Origin: Nocardioides humi
Lineage (GTDB): Bacteria; Actinomycetota; Actinomycetes; Propionibacteriales; Nocardioidaceae
Direction: 5' to 3'
DNA length: 64,000 bases
Assembly (NCBI RefSeq): GCF_006494775.1
Contig: NZ_CP041146.1
Location: 2,666,001-2,730,000 of the forward strand
In this document: piece by piece, positions 9,051 to 18,359 of the stretch
Position numbering within the stretch: position 1 is the first letter of the stretch
Layout of the letters: every line of letters starts with the position of its first letter
Program-made: the position numbers and the translations under genes
The notes under the pieces: generated by a model
The model's database searches: none
What the model was told of the DNA's origin: nothing
The model's input: the letters and a program-made list of their open reading frames with translations, nothing else

Positions 9051-10166
9051 CTACTTCAGGAGCTCCTGGAGCTCGGCGACCGAGAGCGCGGAGGAGAGAT
9101 CCGCGTCGGGCGGCAGGGAGGTGTCGCACACCGGGTCGATGCCGGCGACCGTGTCGGCGTAGACCGACAGCCGCACGGGCAGCTCCTCGGGCGAGCGGTG
9201 CCCCTCGTGGGCCGCGAGTCCGACGCGCAGTGCCACCGCGGCCATGCCGGTGGTGCCGTCCTGGCCGAACCAGCGCACGTCGTTGTCACGGGCCAGGCAG
9301 ACGAAGGCCTGGGACGACGCGATGTTGAGGAAGGCGGGCATAGGGCCACCCGCGTCGAGGAAGCCCTGCACGGCGCCGGTGTCCGTCGCGGCGTAGTCAC
9401 TGACGACCGCGTCGATGCGACCGTACTTCGCGACGAGACCGGAGGTGATCTGACGCTTCTTGCCCGGGTCCCAGTCCGTCGCGATCCAGTCACCTGACGC
9501 GATCTCGATGTCGGGGGCCACCTCCGCCATCTCGTGCTCGAGGGCGGCGAAGAGGCGCTCGCTCGACACCACGCCGCCCGGTCCGCCGAGGTAGGCGATC
9601 CGGCCCGAACCGATGTTGTCGGCGAGCCACCGCGCCTGCTTCTCGACGATCGACTCGTCACTCCAGACGACCTGCTCGACGAAGTCCTGCCCCTTCACCC
9701 CGTCGGTGCCCGCAAGCACGCTGACCACGCTCACCCCCGCGTCCATCGCGGCGCGCATGGCGGGCAGCTGCGATGCGCCGAAGTCCGGCTGCACGACGAG
9801 CACCTGCACGCCCTGGGCGATCGCGGCGTTCGTCGCGGAGATCGCGCCCTGCACCCCGGAGGTGACGTTCACCCAGCTTGCGTCGAGGGTGTCGCACTTG
9901 GCGGCCTCGGCCTCGAACTCGGCACCCGAGATCGTCGAGTACACGTCCCCGCCACGGGACTTGATGAACTGCACCTTGGTCGGCTCGTCGGGACAGAAGA
10001 CGCCGATGTCGCCCGCCTGGGCACCTTCCACCTCCGAGAGCTCGGCTCCGGCCCTGCGAGCATCGCCCTGGTCGGTGCTGGAGCAGGCGACCGCGGCCGA
10101 CCCGAGCAGCGCGGCGGCGGCGAGGAGCAGGGTGGCTCGGTCTGAGCGGGTGCGCGCTGTGAGCAC
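9051..10166 (-). CDS. RbsB-like substrate-binding lipoprotein
   Basis: A 371-residue exported protein. The signal peptide ends in a lipobox (LGSAAVAC), so the Cys is lipidated and holds the protein on the outer face of the membrane. The rest fits the periplasmic-binding-protein-4 fold (QGVQVLVVQPDFGAS, AYLGGPGGVVSSERLF, DAVVSDYAATDTGAV). GTG at 10166 is chosen because CTGGAGGAACCC precedes it directly. It is the first gene of the 3.5-10.2 kb operon and delivers substrate to the fused transporter. Its promoter carries both island motifs. Substrate not known. Confidence 0.87.
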   Translation of the reverse strand: MLTARTRSDRATLLLAAAALLGSAAVACSSTDQGDARRAGAELSEVEGAQAGDIGVFCPDEPTKVQFIKSRGGDVYSTISGAEFEAEAAKCDTLDASWVNVTSGVQGAISATNAAIAQGVQVLVVQPDFGASQLPAMRAAMDAGVSVVSVLAGTDGVKGQDFVEQVVWSDESIVEKQARWLADNIGSGRIAYLGGPGGVVSSERLFAALEHEMAEVAPDIEIASGDWIATDWDPGKKRQITSGLVAKYGRIDAVVSDYAATDTGAVQGFLDAGGPMPAFLNIASSQAFVCLARDNDVRWFGQDGTTGMAAVALRVGLAAHEGHRSPEELPVRLSVYADTVAGIDPVCDTSLPPDADLSSALSVAELQELLK

Positions 10167-10202
10167 GGGTTCCTCCAGGTGTCGTGGGACCATCTGGCCG
10201 GA

Positions 10203-10247
10203 AACGTATTGTCGACAGGCGACTGATAAGTGTCTCGAATTGCGACA
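10203..10247 (-). promoter_or_regulatory. Dual-control promoter of the first ABC importer operon
   Basis: Read on the minus strand, a 17-bp box TGTCGCAATTCGAGACA (10247-10231) is followed by exactly 22 bp and then TACGTT (10208-10203), a good -10 hexamer. The 22-bp spacer holds TTGTCGACAGGCGAC on the plus strand (10209-10223), the island's second palindrome. An activator at the box and a repressor in the spacer would compete at the same promoter. The assignment to particular regulators is inferred. Confidence 0.65.
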
Positions 10248-10303
10248 CCTGCACGCCTGCCGCCGCGTCGACCGCTCTGCCACCATGGGCGCGTCGGCCG
10301 TCC

Positions 10304-10317
10304 GGTCGACAGGCGAC
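10304..10317 (+). promoter_or_regulatory. GTCGACAGGCGAC operator before the CoA-transferase genes
   Basis: GGTCGACAGGCGAC ends 12 bases before the CoA-transferase ATG, inside the leader. The right arm is identical to the sites at 10209 and 29440; the left arm is degenerate. A repressor bound here could block transcription or hide the ribosome site. No clear -35/-10 pair is seen for this gene. Confidence 0.5.
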
Positions 10318-10329
10318 TGAAAGGCAGTC

Positions 10330-11033
10330 ATGGCCGTCCGCATCCACGACGTCTCCGAAGCACTCGACGGGCTTCTCACCGACGGCATGATCATCGCCGC
10401 GGGAGGGTTCGGCCTGTGCGGCATCCCGGCCGATCTCATCGATGGCGTTCATCGATCGGGGGTCAAGGACCTCACGGTCGTCGCCAACAACATGGGCATC
10501 GACGGGAAGGGGCTCGGGCTGCTCCTCGAGTCCGGTCAGGTGCGCAAGGTCATCGCGTCGTACGCCGGGGAGAACCGCGCCTTCGCCGACCTCCACCTGC
10601 GTGGCCGGGTCGAGGTGGAGTTCACACCGCAGGGCACGCTCGCCGAGCGGCTGCGTGCAGGGGGCGCCGGGATCCCTGCCTTCTTCACGCGCACGGGCGT
10701 CGGCACCATCGTGGCGGACGGCAAGCCCCTGGAGGTCTTCGACGGAGTCACCTACCTGCGGGAGTCCGCCATCATCGCCGATCTCGCCTTGGTTCACGCG
10801 CACACCGGTGACGAGCACGGAAACCTGCGCTACCGCCTGACCGCACGCAACTTCAACCCGTTGGTGGCGGCGGCCGGCCGGGTGACGGTCGCGGAGGTCG
10901 AGCACCTCGTCGAAGCCCTCGACCCCGACGACGTCGTGACGCCAAGCATCCACGTCGACCGCTTCGCGCGGTGCACCGAGGGCCGCAAGGAGATCGAGAA
11001 GCTCACGGTCCGCGCGTCCACGGGAGCGGTCCG

Positions 11034-11037
<4 letters not shown>
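10330..11037 (+). CDS. 3-oxoacid/3-oxoadipate CoA-transferase, subunit A
   Basis: A 235-residue alpha subunit of the class I CoA-transferase family (PcaI/ScoA/AtoD type), with the conserved start MIIAAGGFGLCGIPADLI and the RYRLTARNFNP segment. It pairs with the B subunit whose ATG overlaps its stop. The pair moves CoA from succinyl-CoA or another donor to a 3-oxo or similar carboxylic acid, which suits the lower part of a ring or chain degradation route. GAAAGG lies upstream of the start, and an operator palindrome lies in the leader. The substrate cannot be told from sequence. Confidence 0.88.
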
Positions 11038-11666
<629 letters not shown>

Positions 11667-11684
11667 CGCCGAGCCGCCCGGATC

Positions 11685-12839
11685 TCAAGGCCGGGCCGTT
11701 GACGGGGCCCGCGGCACGCCGTGGATGTCGCCCGTCGTGGTGGTCAGACGCCGTCCGGTCCTGCCGTACCTCCACGCCACGACCTCGGCGGCCATGGAGA
11801 GAGCAGTCTCGGCCGGCGTGGCACCGCCGAGGTCAAGGCCGAACGGGCTCGCCAGATCGGCCTGGCGCCCGACCGGCACGCCCTCGGCGGTCAAGCGCTT
11901 CTGCCGATCGCGATGCGCCCTGCGTGAGCCCATCACACCGATGAAGCCGGGCGCTGCGCGGCGCGGGCACTCGACGAGCAGGTAGCGGAGGAGGGGGACC
12001 TCGAACTTGGCGTCGTGCGTCAGGACGCAGACGACGGTGTCGGCTCCCGTGCGTCCCGCCTCGCTCTCGGAGCGCAGGTAGCGGTGCGGCCAGTCGACGA
12101 CGACCTCGTCCGCATCGGGGAACCGGTCAGCTGTCGCGAACGTCGCCCGTGCATCGCAGACGGTGACGCGGTAGCCGAGCCCCCTCCCCTGCCGAGCGAG
12201 CTCCGCCGCGATCTGCGTGGAACCCAGGATGACGAGGCGTGGACGGGGACGCCAGATGTCGACGAACGCCTCGCCGACGGAGGCGCCCTCGACCCCGCCC
12301 AGGCCGATGAGTCCACCGACTCCACGCGCCAGTAGGCCGCGCGCACGCTCCAACACCGACGGCGCCAGCCAGGGTGCGGAGAGCCGCACATCGTCGGCGG
12401 TCACCACCGCGCGCCGCGGCATCCCCCGCCTGCGGCCGTCCGACGTGCCGTCGAGGAGGGTGAGCGTCGCCACCGCCTGCTCGGACGCCACCGCGATGCC
12501 GACCTCCTCCACGAAGGCACGGTCGGCCGGCACGAGGACGTCCACCAGCACGTCGATCACGCCACCACAGGTCAGTCCCACGGCGAACGCGTCGTCGTCG
12601 CTGATGCCGTAGCGGTCGACACGTGGCGGCGCGCCATCGAGAACCTCCTGGAGCGACGCGAAGACCGCCGCCTCGACGCAGCCGCCCGACACCGAGCCGT
12701 GAACCCGGCCACCAGCATCAACCAGCATCGACGCGCCCACTGCTCGCGGAGCCGACCGGTAGGCGGAGACCACGCTTGCGATGCCGACCGGGAGCCCCGC
12801 AATCATCGCCTGCCGCAAGGTCTGCATGTGCTCGAACAT
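11685..12839 (-). CDS. XdhC-family molybdenum-cofactor protein
   Basis: A 384-residue protein with both XdhC parts. The N-terminal domain has the conserved Cys motif GSVSGGCVEAAVF, and the C-terminal Rossmann domain has RLVILGSTQIAAELA and GFIGVMGSRRAHRDRQK. XdhC proteins bind molybdenum cofactor, support its sulfuration and hand it to xanthine-dehydrogenase-type enzymes. Here the client is most likely the hydroxylase at 25.4-29.3 kb. The ATG at 12839 is chosen; the predicted transcription start is close to it, so the mRNA may be nearly leaderless. An alternative ATG is at 12827. Confidence 0.88.
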   Translation of the reverse strand: MFEHMQTLRQAMIAGLPVGIASVVSAYRSAPRAVGASMLVDAGGRVHGSVSGGCVEAAVFASLQEVLDGAPPRVDRYGISDDDAFAVGLTCGGVIDVLVDVLVPADRAFVEEVGIAVASEQAVATLTLLDGTSDGRRRGMPRRAVVTADDVRLSAPWLAPSVLERARGLLARGVGGLIGLGGVEGASVGEAFVDIWRPRPRLVILGSTQIAAELARQGRGLGYRVTVCDARATFATADRFPDADEVVVDWPHRYLRSESEAGRTGADTVVCVLTHDAKFEVPLLRYLLVECPRRAAPGFIGVMGSRRAHRDRQKRLTAEGVPVGRQADLASPFGLDLGGATPAETALSMAAEVVAWRYGRTGRRLTTTTGDIHGVPRAPSTARP

Positions 12840-12845
12840 CCCCTC

Positions 12846-12890
12846 AGTGTGGGTCGAAGGCGGCCGTCGGCGGTGTGGCACCTTGGCACA
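12846..12890 (-). promoter_or_regulatory. 17-bp activator-type box before the XdhC-like gene
   Basis: TGTGCCAAGGTGCCACA on the minus strand (12890-12874) is a near-perfect palindrome of the island box. Exactly 22 bp downstream is CACACT (12851-12846), a weak match to a -10 hexamer. The box could also serve the divergent glyoxalase-like gene, but no -10 is seen in that direction at this spacing. Confidence 0.5.
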
Positions 12891-12916
12891 CCACCGCAGC
12901 TCGACCGCTGCCGATC

Positions 12917-13468
12917 ATGGACGCCATGACCTCCACAGGCACATCCCGACCGGCCGTGACCACGCGCGGCATCGACCACCTCGGTCTGACCGTCCCGGAC
13001 ATCGAGGCGGCCACCGACTTCTTCGCCTCCGCCTTCGGCGCCCAGCCGCTGTACGACACGCTGGCGGGACCTGCTGCCGGCGCACTCCTCGAGCAGTCGC
13101 TCGGCATTCCCGCGGGGGCAACCGTCCAGCGGGTCCGCATGCTTCGCCTGGCCAACGGTCCCTCCCTGGAGCTCTTCGAGTACGGCGACGTCGATCAGCG
13201 GGCGCCGTCGCGGGCCTGCGACTACGGGATCCAGCACTTCGCGCTCTACGTCGACGACCTCGACGTCGCTCTCGAGGCCACGGTCGCGGCGGGTGCGCGG
13301 CCCCTGGCACCACCGGAGGAGCTGCCGGGGATGGAGGCAGGGGCAGGCAACCGGTGGATGTACGCCGAGCTGCCCTGGGGAGGGCTGATCGAGCTCGTCA
13401 CGGCCCCCTCACCCCAGGCGTACGAGACGACCACGCCGCTTCGACGCTGGCGCCCCGCACCGAGCTGA
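12917..13468 (+). CDS. VOC (glyoxalase/dioxygenase superfamily) protein
   Basis: A 183-residue protein with the two-module VOC fold. It begins IDHLGLTVPDIEAATDFF, has a central GPSLELFEYG metal-ligand-like strand, and repeats as QHFALYVDDLDVALEA with WGGLIELV near the end. Family members include glyoxalases, epimerases and ring-cleaving dioxygenases that use a divalent metal held by His and Glu. The His of IDHLG and the Glu residues are present. The start may be ATG 12917 or 12926; neither has a clear ribosome site. It is divergent from the XdhC-like gene. Confidence 0.8.
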   Translation: MDAMTSTGTSRPAVTTRGIDHLGLTVPDIEAATDFFASAFGAQPLYDTLAGPAAGALLEQSLGIPAGATVQRVRMLRLANGPSLELFEYGDVDQRAPSRACDYGIQHFALYVDDLDVALEATVAAGARPLAPPEELPGMEAGAGNRWMYAELPWGGLIELVTAPSPQAYETTTPLRRWRPAPS

Positions 13469-13479
13469 GCGCCGTCCCT

Positions 13480-13524
13480 TGTCCCAGGATGACGCAGTCG
13501 CGACCGGTGTGACGTCCGTAACTT
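13480..13524 (+). promoter_or_regulatory. Promoter with activator-type box before the first SDR gene
   Basis: TGTCCCAGGATGACGCA (13480-13496) shares its first eight bases with the box of the CoxM-like promoter. It lies exactly 22 bp from TAACTT (13519-13524), a TAnnnT hexamer. The second half-site is degenerate. A GC-rich inverted repeat (GGCGGAGGCTCCAGCCTCC) lies in the leader downstream. Confidence 0.5.
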
Positions 13525-13576
13525 CGCGTCAGGCGGAGGCTCCAGCCTCCGCCGGCACCAGAGGAAGGAACTCACC

Positions 13577-14425
13577 ATGGGCAGGTTGGACGGCAAGGTC
13601 GCTCTCATCACCGGCGCGGGCAGAGGACAGGGACGCTCGCATGCGCTGACCCTCGCGCGCGAGGGCGCGAGCATCATCGCAGTGGACGCCCCGGAGCCAC
13701 TCGGGTCGATCGAGTACGAGCTCGCCAGCGCGGCCGACCTGGCCGACACCGTGAAGCAGGTCGAGGCGCTCGACCGGCGAGCGATCGCATGCCAAGCCGA
13801 CGCCCGCTCCCAGGAAGCCCTGGATGCCGCGGTCGCGGACGGGCTCGCCGAATTCGGCCAGATCGACATTCTCGTGGGCAACCATGGTGTGCTCAGCATC
13901 GAGGAGTTCTGGACGATGAGTGAGGAGAGGTGGACCGAGATGATCGACGTCTGCCTCAACGGCATGTGGCGGGCCGTCAAGGCCGTCACCCCCCACATGA
14001 TCGAACGCCAGCAGGGGGCGATCTGCCTGACGTCGTCGATCAACGCGATCGAGACCGGTCCCGGCTACACGCACTACAACGTCGCCAAGGCGGGGGTGCT
14101 GATGCTCATGAAGAACGTGGCCCTCGAGCTCGGCGGATACAACATCCGGTGCAACTGCATCTGCCCCGGCGCCACCAACACCCGCATTGCCAACTGGCAA
14201 GGGCTCTACGATCGATTCCTCGGCGAGGGTGCGACCGGGGAGATGCTGATGGACGCGTCCCGCAACTGGACTGCCCTGAAGGGCCGACGGATGCTCGACC
14301 CCCAGTCCCAGAGCAATGCCGTCCTCTTCCTCGTCTCCGACGAGGCCGCGGATGTCACCGGCGTGGCGCTCCCCGTCGATGCGGGGCACCTCATCCTTCC
14401 CGGCTTCAACCACGAACCCGCCTGA
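13577..14425 (+). CDS. Mycofactocin-type short-chain dehydrogenase/reductase
   Basis: A 282-residue SDR. The nucleotide motif GAGRGQGRSHAL, with the diagnostic RGQGRSH, and the long insert after the second strand are typical of the mycofactocin-coupled SDR family, whose NAD(H) stays bound and is recycled through mycofactocin. The active site is Ser (CLTSSINAI) and YTHYNVAKA (Tyr-x-x-x-Lys). GGAAGG precedes the ATG. It likely oxidises a secondary alcohol in the pathway. A strong terminator follows. Confidence 0.88.
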   Translation: MGRLDGKVALITGAGRGQGRSHALTLAREGASIIAVDAPEPLGSIEYELASAADLADTVKQVEALDRRAIACQADARSQEALDAAVADGLAEFGQIDILVGNHGVLSIEEFWTMSEERWTEMIDVCLNGMWRAVKAVTPHMIERQQGAICLTSSINAIETGPGYTHYNVAKAGVLMLMKNVALELGGYNIRCNCICPGATNTRIANWQGLYDRFLGEGATGEMLMDASRNWTALKGRRMLDPQSQSNAVLFLVSDEAADVTGVALPVDAGHLILPGFNHEPA

Positions 14426-14447
14426 CGCAGAAACCGCCACGGCAAGC

Positions 14448-14484
14448 GACAGCCCGGTCACCCCGAAAGGGTGACCGGGCTGTC
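14448..14484. terminator. Strong hairpin terminator between convergent genes
   Basis: GACAGCCCGGTCACCC, a CGAAA loop, and GGGTGACCGGGCTGTC form a perfect 16-bp stem. It sits between the ends of the plus-strand SDR and the minus-strand DUF1330-like gene and probably serves both. Confidence 0.85.
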
Positions 14485-14504
14485 ATGGTCCAGGAGGTGT
14501 CACG

Positions 14505-14881
14505 TCAGGCAGCGACATCCCATGGGGTCGTGACCTGGAGAACCGCCTCCACGAGCGAGCCGCCACGCAGGTGGAACCCCGACTTGAAGTCGGCGTCGTG
14601 CAACAGGGCGAAGAACTGCTTGGAGTTGGGGTAGCGGACCAGCCAGACGGCGTCCCAGGCCTGTCCATCCTCGGCCACCATGACGTGGCCGCCCTTGCCG
14701 AGGTAGAGGAACTCCACCCCGAACCGGGGGCCGTGCTCGAGGCAGTGCGCGACGTACTTCTTGAACTGCGGCTCCCCGCGTCGCCCTCGGCGAAACGCAG
14801 CAGGTTGAGCAGGATGATCGGCTCGTCCTCCGGAAGGTCGAGCAGCTTGTTGATCTCGGCTTCTTGCGGATCGATGGCCAT
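14505..14881 (-). pseudogene. DUF1330-like alpha/beta-barrel protein, frameshifted
   Basis: The N-terminal part (MAIDPQEAEINKLLDLPED, then IILLNLLRF) and the C-terminal part (VEFLYLGKGGHVMVAEDGQ, DAVWLVRYPNSKQFF) lie in different frames, joined at the C4 run 14774-14777. Adding one base restores a 125-residue protein of the DUF1330/dimeric alpha-beta-barrel type, whose members are small ligand-binding or oxygenase-like proteins. AAAGG precedes the ATG. It follows the second SDR in the same operon. The break may be an assembly error, so the gene may be intact in the cell. Confidence 0.7.
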
Positions 14882-14940
14882 GATGATGCCTTTCTGTCGG
14901 GATCCGTGCCGGACCGGGCGTCGGGCACGAAGGGTGGGAC

Positions 14941-15774
14941 CTACTTGAGCTGGAAGCCGGCGTCGACGGGCAGCTGGATTCCGGTGATGTAGCGCCCCTC
15001 CTCCGAGACGAGGAACGCGATGGCGTCGGAGATGTCGCGTGGCTCGATCCACGGCAGCGGGAGAGCGTTGAGGCTCTGGTAGACCGGCTCGCTCTCCTCG
15101 CGGGTGGGGTTCGGCGAGTCCGGTAGGAAGGCTTTCCTCAGCGCCGGGTTCTGGATCATGTCGGTGTCACAGTTGGTGGGGTGGATCGAGTTCACCCGGA
15201 TACGGTGCTCAGCCAGCTCGAGCGCGAGCGCCTTCACCAGGCCGATGACTCCGGCCTTCGCGGCGATGTAGTGGGAGGCGGCCGCCACGGGACGCACCGC
15301 GACGATCGAGCTGGTGGCGATGATCGACCCGCCGCGACCACCCGCGACCAGATGAGCGGCTCCGACCTTCATGGTGTGGAAGACGCCCGTCAGGTTCACG
15401 CCGATCATGTCGTCCCACTGCTGGGCCGACAGGTCGTTCACCATCGCGAGACTGACGACGCCTGCGTTGGCCAGGACGATGTCGAGCCGCCCCAGCTGCG
15501 CCACGCCGTCGTTCACCGCGGCCTCCAGCGCGGCGAAGTCCCGGACGTCCGCGACGTGAGGGACGATCCGTCGGTCGAGCTCCTCGACGAGACGCGCGGT
15601 CTCGGCAAGGTCCTCCTTCGTCGACATCGCGTACGGGGTGGTGCCGATCTGGTCGCAGATGTCCACTGCGATGATGTCCGCGCCCTCCCGAGCGAGCCTG
15701 AGGGCGTGGGACCTGCCCTGCCCCCTCGCCGCGCCGGTGACGAGTGCGACCTGACCATCCAGTCTCCTGGTCAT
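14941..15774 (-). CDS. Mycofactocin-type short-chain dehydrogenase/reductase
   Basis: A 277-residue SDR similar to the one at 13.6 kb, with GAARGQGRSHAL, the VDICDQIGTTPYAMSTKEDL insert typical of mycofactocin-coupled enzymes, catalytic Ser in IIATSSIVAV, and YIAAK. It starts 6 bases after the stop of the SnoaL-like gene and is followed by the DUF1330-like gene, so three genes share one promoter at 16.3 kb. Two such dehydrogenases in one cluster suggest two alcohol oxidation steps or two stereoisomers. Confidence 0.88.
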   Translation of the reverse strand: MTRRLDGQVALVTGAARGQGRSHALRLAREGADIIAVDICDQIGTTPYAMSTKEDLAETARLVEELDRRIVPHVADVRDFAALEAAVNDGVAQLGRLDIVLANAGVVSLAMVNDLSAQQWDDMIGVNLTGVFHTMKVGAAHLVAGGRGGSIIATSSIVAVRPVAAASHYIAAKAGVIGLVKALALELAEHRIRVNSIHPTNCDTDMIQNPALRKAFLPDSPNPTREESEPVYQSLNALPLPWIEPRDISDAIAFLVSEEGRYITGIQLPVDAGFQLK

Positions 15775-15780
15775 GGCGGC

Positions 15781-16182
15781 CTACTCGGCCTCGGTCTGGA
15801 CCGCGAGGACGGCGGCCGGGTTCTTGTAGTACGAGTCGAGGAAGGTGATCTTCCCGTTCTTGACCGTGTACAGCTCGGTCACCCGCTGGCGGGTCGAACG
15901 GCTGGTGTGCTTCGAGCTGAACGTGAGCACCATCTTCGACACGACGGTGTCACCGGCATCGAGCAGCTCGCACTCGTCGATGGTGGCGTCGAGATTCGTC
16001 GTCATGATCTCGACCAGCGACGCGAAGCCCTTGGCCCCACCCGTGAACACGCCGGAGTGCTGCATGCCCCCCGCCTCGTCGACGACTCCGTCGTCGGCCA
16101 GCAGAGCCAGGGCGCCGGGGAGGTCTCCCCGGTTGAACGCGTCCGCGAAGGCCTGGACGACAGCGACATTCTCTTCACTCAT
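15781..16182 (-). CDS. SnoaL/NTF2-like protein
   Basis: A 133-residue protein of the NTF2-like superfamily (NVAVVQAFADAFNRGD at the start, DDGVVDEAGGMQHSG, ELYTVKNGKITFLDSYY at the end). The fold is a cone-shaped pocket used by small isomerases, hydrolases and cyclases. It is first in an operon with an SDR and the DUF1330-like gene. The catalytic role is unknown, but an isomerase or hydratase acting on the same substrate is a fair guess. Confidence 0.75.
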   Translation of the reverse strand: MSEENVAVVQAFADAFNRGDLPGALALLADDGVVDEAGGMQHSGVFTGGAKGFASLVEIMTTNLDATIDECELLDAGDTVVSKMVLTFSSKHTSRSTRQRVTELYTVKNGKITFLDSYYKNPAAVLAVQTEAE

Positions 16183-16269
16183 GGTTGTCTCTTTCGCTTG
16201 CGTGGAGGTGGTCGGCCGACTTGCCGAGTCCCCCGTCGGGATGCAGGCCGACGTCGCCGGCCCACCGCG

Positions 16270-16314
16270 AAACTAGGTCGGGCGCCCCTCCCGGAGGTGT
16301 GCCAGTTTGTGACA
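16270..16314 (-). promoter_or_regulatory. Promoter with activator-type box before the SnoaL-SDR operon
   Basis: On the minus strand TGTCACAAACTGGCACA (16314-16298), 22 bp, then TAGTTT (16275-16270). The box is a clear palindrome of the island type. The remaining 16315-16426 shows nothing recognisable apart from the end of the neighbouring gene's surroundings. Confidence 0.65.
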
Positions 16315-16426
16315 CGGGTTACATCGCTGGGTGCACATGCATCGAACCGCCCGCGACGGCGCGGACGGCTCGATGGAAGGTTGTTCCGCCCGGAGTTCGG
16401 GCCGGTTCGGGACCTGTGCCCGCTGG

Positions 16427-17257
16427 CTAGGACATCCGGTCGACCAGCTTGGCCATCTCGTCGAGCCGGACCAGCGTCTCTGACTCCGAGGCCGGCTCGA
16501 GGAGGAGTCCGACCCGCTCGACGCCGTGGTCACGGTAGGCACTGACAACGTCGGGAGTGCGATGGTCGGCGCCGAAGACGGTGATCGGCACGTCGAGCCC
16601 GGCGGCCGCCGCGAGTCCGATCTGACCGGGTACGTCAGCCGGATCCGCGGCCGCGCCGGCAACCCACCCGTCACCGTGGCGTGCGATGCGCCGGAAGCCG
16701 GCCTTGGACTGCCCGCCGACGTAGATGGGAGGGTGCGGCTTCTGCACCGGCTTCGGCCACGCGTAGATGGGGCCGAAGTCGACGTGCTCCCCGTGGAACT
16801 CCGCCTTCTCCTGGGTCCAGATCTCCTTCAGCGCCTGCAACTGCTCGTCCATCAGCGCACCTCGGATCGCCGGATCGGTGCCGTGCGTGCTCATCTCCTC
16901 CAGGAGCCAACCGGCGCCGACGCCGAAGAAGAACCGACCGTCGGAGATGTGATCGACGGACGCCACCTCCTTCGCGAGCTGGACGACATCGCGCTGGATG
17001 ATCAACGAGATGCTGGTACCCAGCGTCAGCGTGGTCGTCACCGCGGCTGCCGCCGACAGGACGACGAACGGATCGAGGCAGTGACGGTAGTAGTCCGGCA
17101 TCTCGCCGCCATTGGGATACACCGATTCGTAGTGAACCGGAATGTGCGAGTGCTCGGTGACGAGCAGGCACTCGAACCCACGCTCCTCGACGGCCCGGGC
17201 CAGTGCGACGGGGCGCATGCCCAGGTCGGTCACGAACGCACCGATACCCAGCTTCAT
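16427..17257 (-). CDS. LLM-class oxidoreductase, probably F420-dependent
   Basis: A 276-residue luciferase-like TIM-barrel enzyme. It begins MKLGIGAFVTDLG and has LLVTEHSHIPV, FFFGVGAGWLLEEM and HPPIYVGGQSKAGFRR, the set seen in actinobacterial F420-dependent LLM enzymes. Such proteins reduce or oxidise the substrate with coenzyme F420, though some use FMN. It has its own box-bearing promoter upstream. ATG 17257 is preferred over 17302, as the longer form adds a poorly conserved leader that overlaps the predicted -10. Confidence 0.82.
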   Translation of the reverse strand: MKLGIGAFVTDLGMRPVALARAVEERGFECLLVTEHSHIPVHYESVYPNGGEMPDYYRHCLDPFVVLSAAAAVTTTLTLGTSISLIIQRDVVQLAKEVASVDHISDGRFFFGVGAGWLLEEMSTHGTDPAIRGALMDEQLQALKEIWTQEKAEFHGEHVDFGPIYAWPKPVQKPHPPIYVGGQSKAGFRRIARHGDGWVAGAAADPADVPGQIGLAAAAGLDVPITVFGADHRTPDVVSAYRDHGVERVGLLLEPASESETLVRLDEMAKLVDRMS

Positions 17258-17303
17258 GGGATTCTCCAGATCTTGTGGTCCCGGGGTGGCCCGGATCACC
17301 ACG

Positions 17304-17348
17304 ACGCTAGGAGCGTCGGGCTCCTCCGAGGTGTCTCAAATGCCGACA
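17304..17348 (-). promoter_or_regulatory. Promoter with activator-type box before the LLM gene
   Basis: On the minus strand TGTCGGCATTTGAGACA (17348-17332), 22 bp, then TAGCGT (17309-17304). The box overlaps the last codons of the upstream isomerase gene, so this is an internal promoter. Confidence 0.65.
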
Positions 17349-18247
17349 GGTCCGGCGTTCGGCAGGTCGGCGAAGACCTCCCGGGCCAGCTGGTCGAGGG
17401 AAGCGCGGAGAGCGCGCGCCGCCGCACCGGGATCCATGGCCTGGACCTCGTCGGAGAGCACCTCGATCGACCAGGGCGCCCGCACCCCACGGGCCACGAG
17501 TCCCCGGAGCATGCCGACGAGATCCCACTCCCCGTCACCCGGGAACCGCCGCAGGTGCATCGTCTCCGCGAAGTAATCGTCGGGGTTCGCCGGCCGACGA
17601 GGTCCGTCGGAGATCTGGACGACCGTCACGCGGTCGCTCGCGAGCGCATCCAGTGCGCCGGGCGCGTGCGCCCCTCGCTCGTAGTGCCACGTGTCAAGGC
17701 AGACACCGGCGTTGGCCCGGTCGACGTCGGCGAGCAGGCCCACCGCCGTCGGAACATCGGGCACGCTCGTCCCCGCCATGAACTCCACGGCGACGGTGGC
17801 GCCGTGGGCGGACACTCTGTCGCAGAGCGCAGCCATGCGCTCGCCGGCCCGGCTGCCGCCTGGACCATAGGTCCCCAAGACGTTCACATGATCCGGGCCG
17901 AGCCGTTCGACCATCTCCAGCAGGGCGACCTGAGTCGCGCCGTCGAAGCAGGGCACGTCGAACGGGAACGAGGGAGGACCCCATCGGGGCGGCGCTCCGG
18001 CGCCTGGCTCGTTGAAGCCGGCATCGAAGCCGAGCGCGATCTCGAGCTCGGACACCCGCACGCCGTGAGCCTTCAAGGTGCCGGTGAGATCGTCGAGGGT
18101 CACCCCCTCGGCTGCAAGGGCATTGAACTCGAGGACCGAGTAGCCGATCGCGGTGAAGCCCGCCTCGGCCGCAGCTCTGATCCTCTCCTCGAAGGAGACA
18201 GGTCCGAGACAGCCGTGGGCCAGGATGAATTCGGGGTACTCGGCCAT
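17336..18247 (-). CDS. Sugar phosphate isomerase/epimerase-like TIM barrel
   Basis: A 303-residue protein of the xylose-isomerase-like TIM-barrel family. It contains FILAHGCLGPVSFEERI, TVAVEFMAGTSVPD (a metal-binding Glu), GVCLDTWHYERG (Asp and His) and WSIEVLSDEVQAMDP (Glu), a plausible Glu-Asp-His-Glu metal site. Members isomerise or epimerise sugars, inositols and hydroxy-pyruvate derivatives. It lies between the LLM gene and a quinone-reductase-like gene, all in one direction. Reaction unknown. Confidence 0.8.
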   Translation of the reverse strand: MAEYPEFILAHGCLGPVSFEERIRAAAEAGFTAIGYSVLEFNALAAEGVTLDDLTGTLKAHGVRVSELEIALGFDAGFNEPGAGAPPRWGPPSFPFDVPCFDGATQVALLEMVERLGPDHVNVLGTYGPGGSRAGERMAALCDRVSAHGATVAVEFMAGTSVPDVPTAVGLLADVDRANAGVCLDTWHYERGAHAPGALDALASDRVTVVQISDGPRRPANPDDYFAETMHLRRFPGDGEWDLVGMLRGLVARGVRAPWSIEVLSDEVQAMDPGAAARALRASLDQLAREVFADLPNAGPVGI

Positions 18248-18359
18248 CGCCGCTCACCTCTCGTCAGTAGGGATGCGCGGTCGCTCGGAGCACGATCGCG
18301 CGGGAGAACCAGTCGTCGTGGTGGTTCGGGTGCACCTGGTCTGGTCGACGGGGCTGAGG

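Noticed and set aside
8004..9497. Open frame of 497 codons opposite the fused transporter
   Set aside because: It mirrors the coding strand of a clear ABC protein and has no conserved motif; a shadow of G+C-rich codon use.
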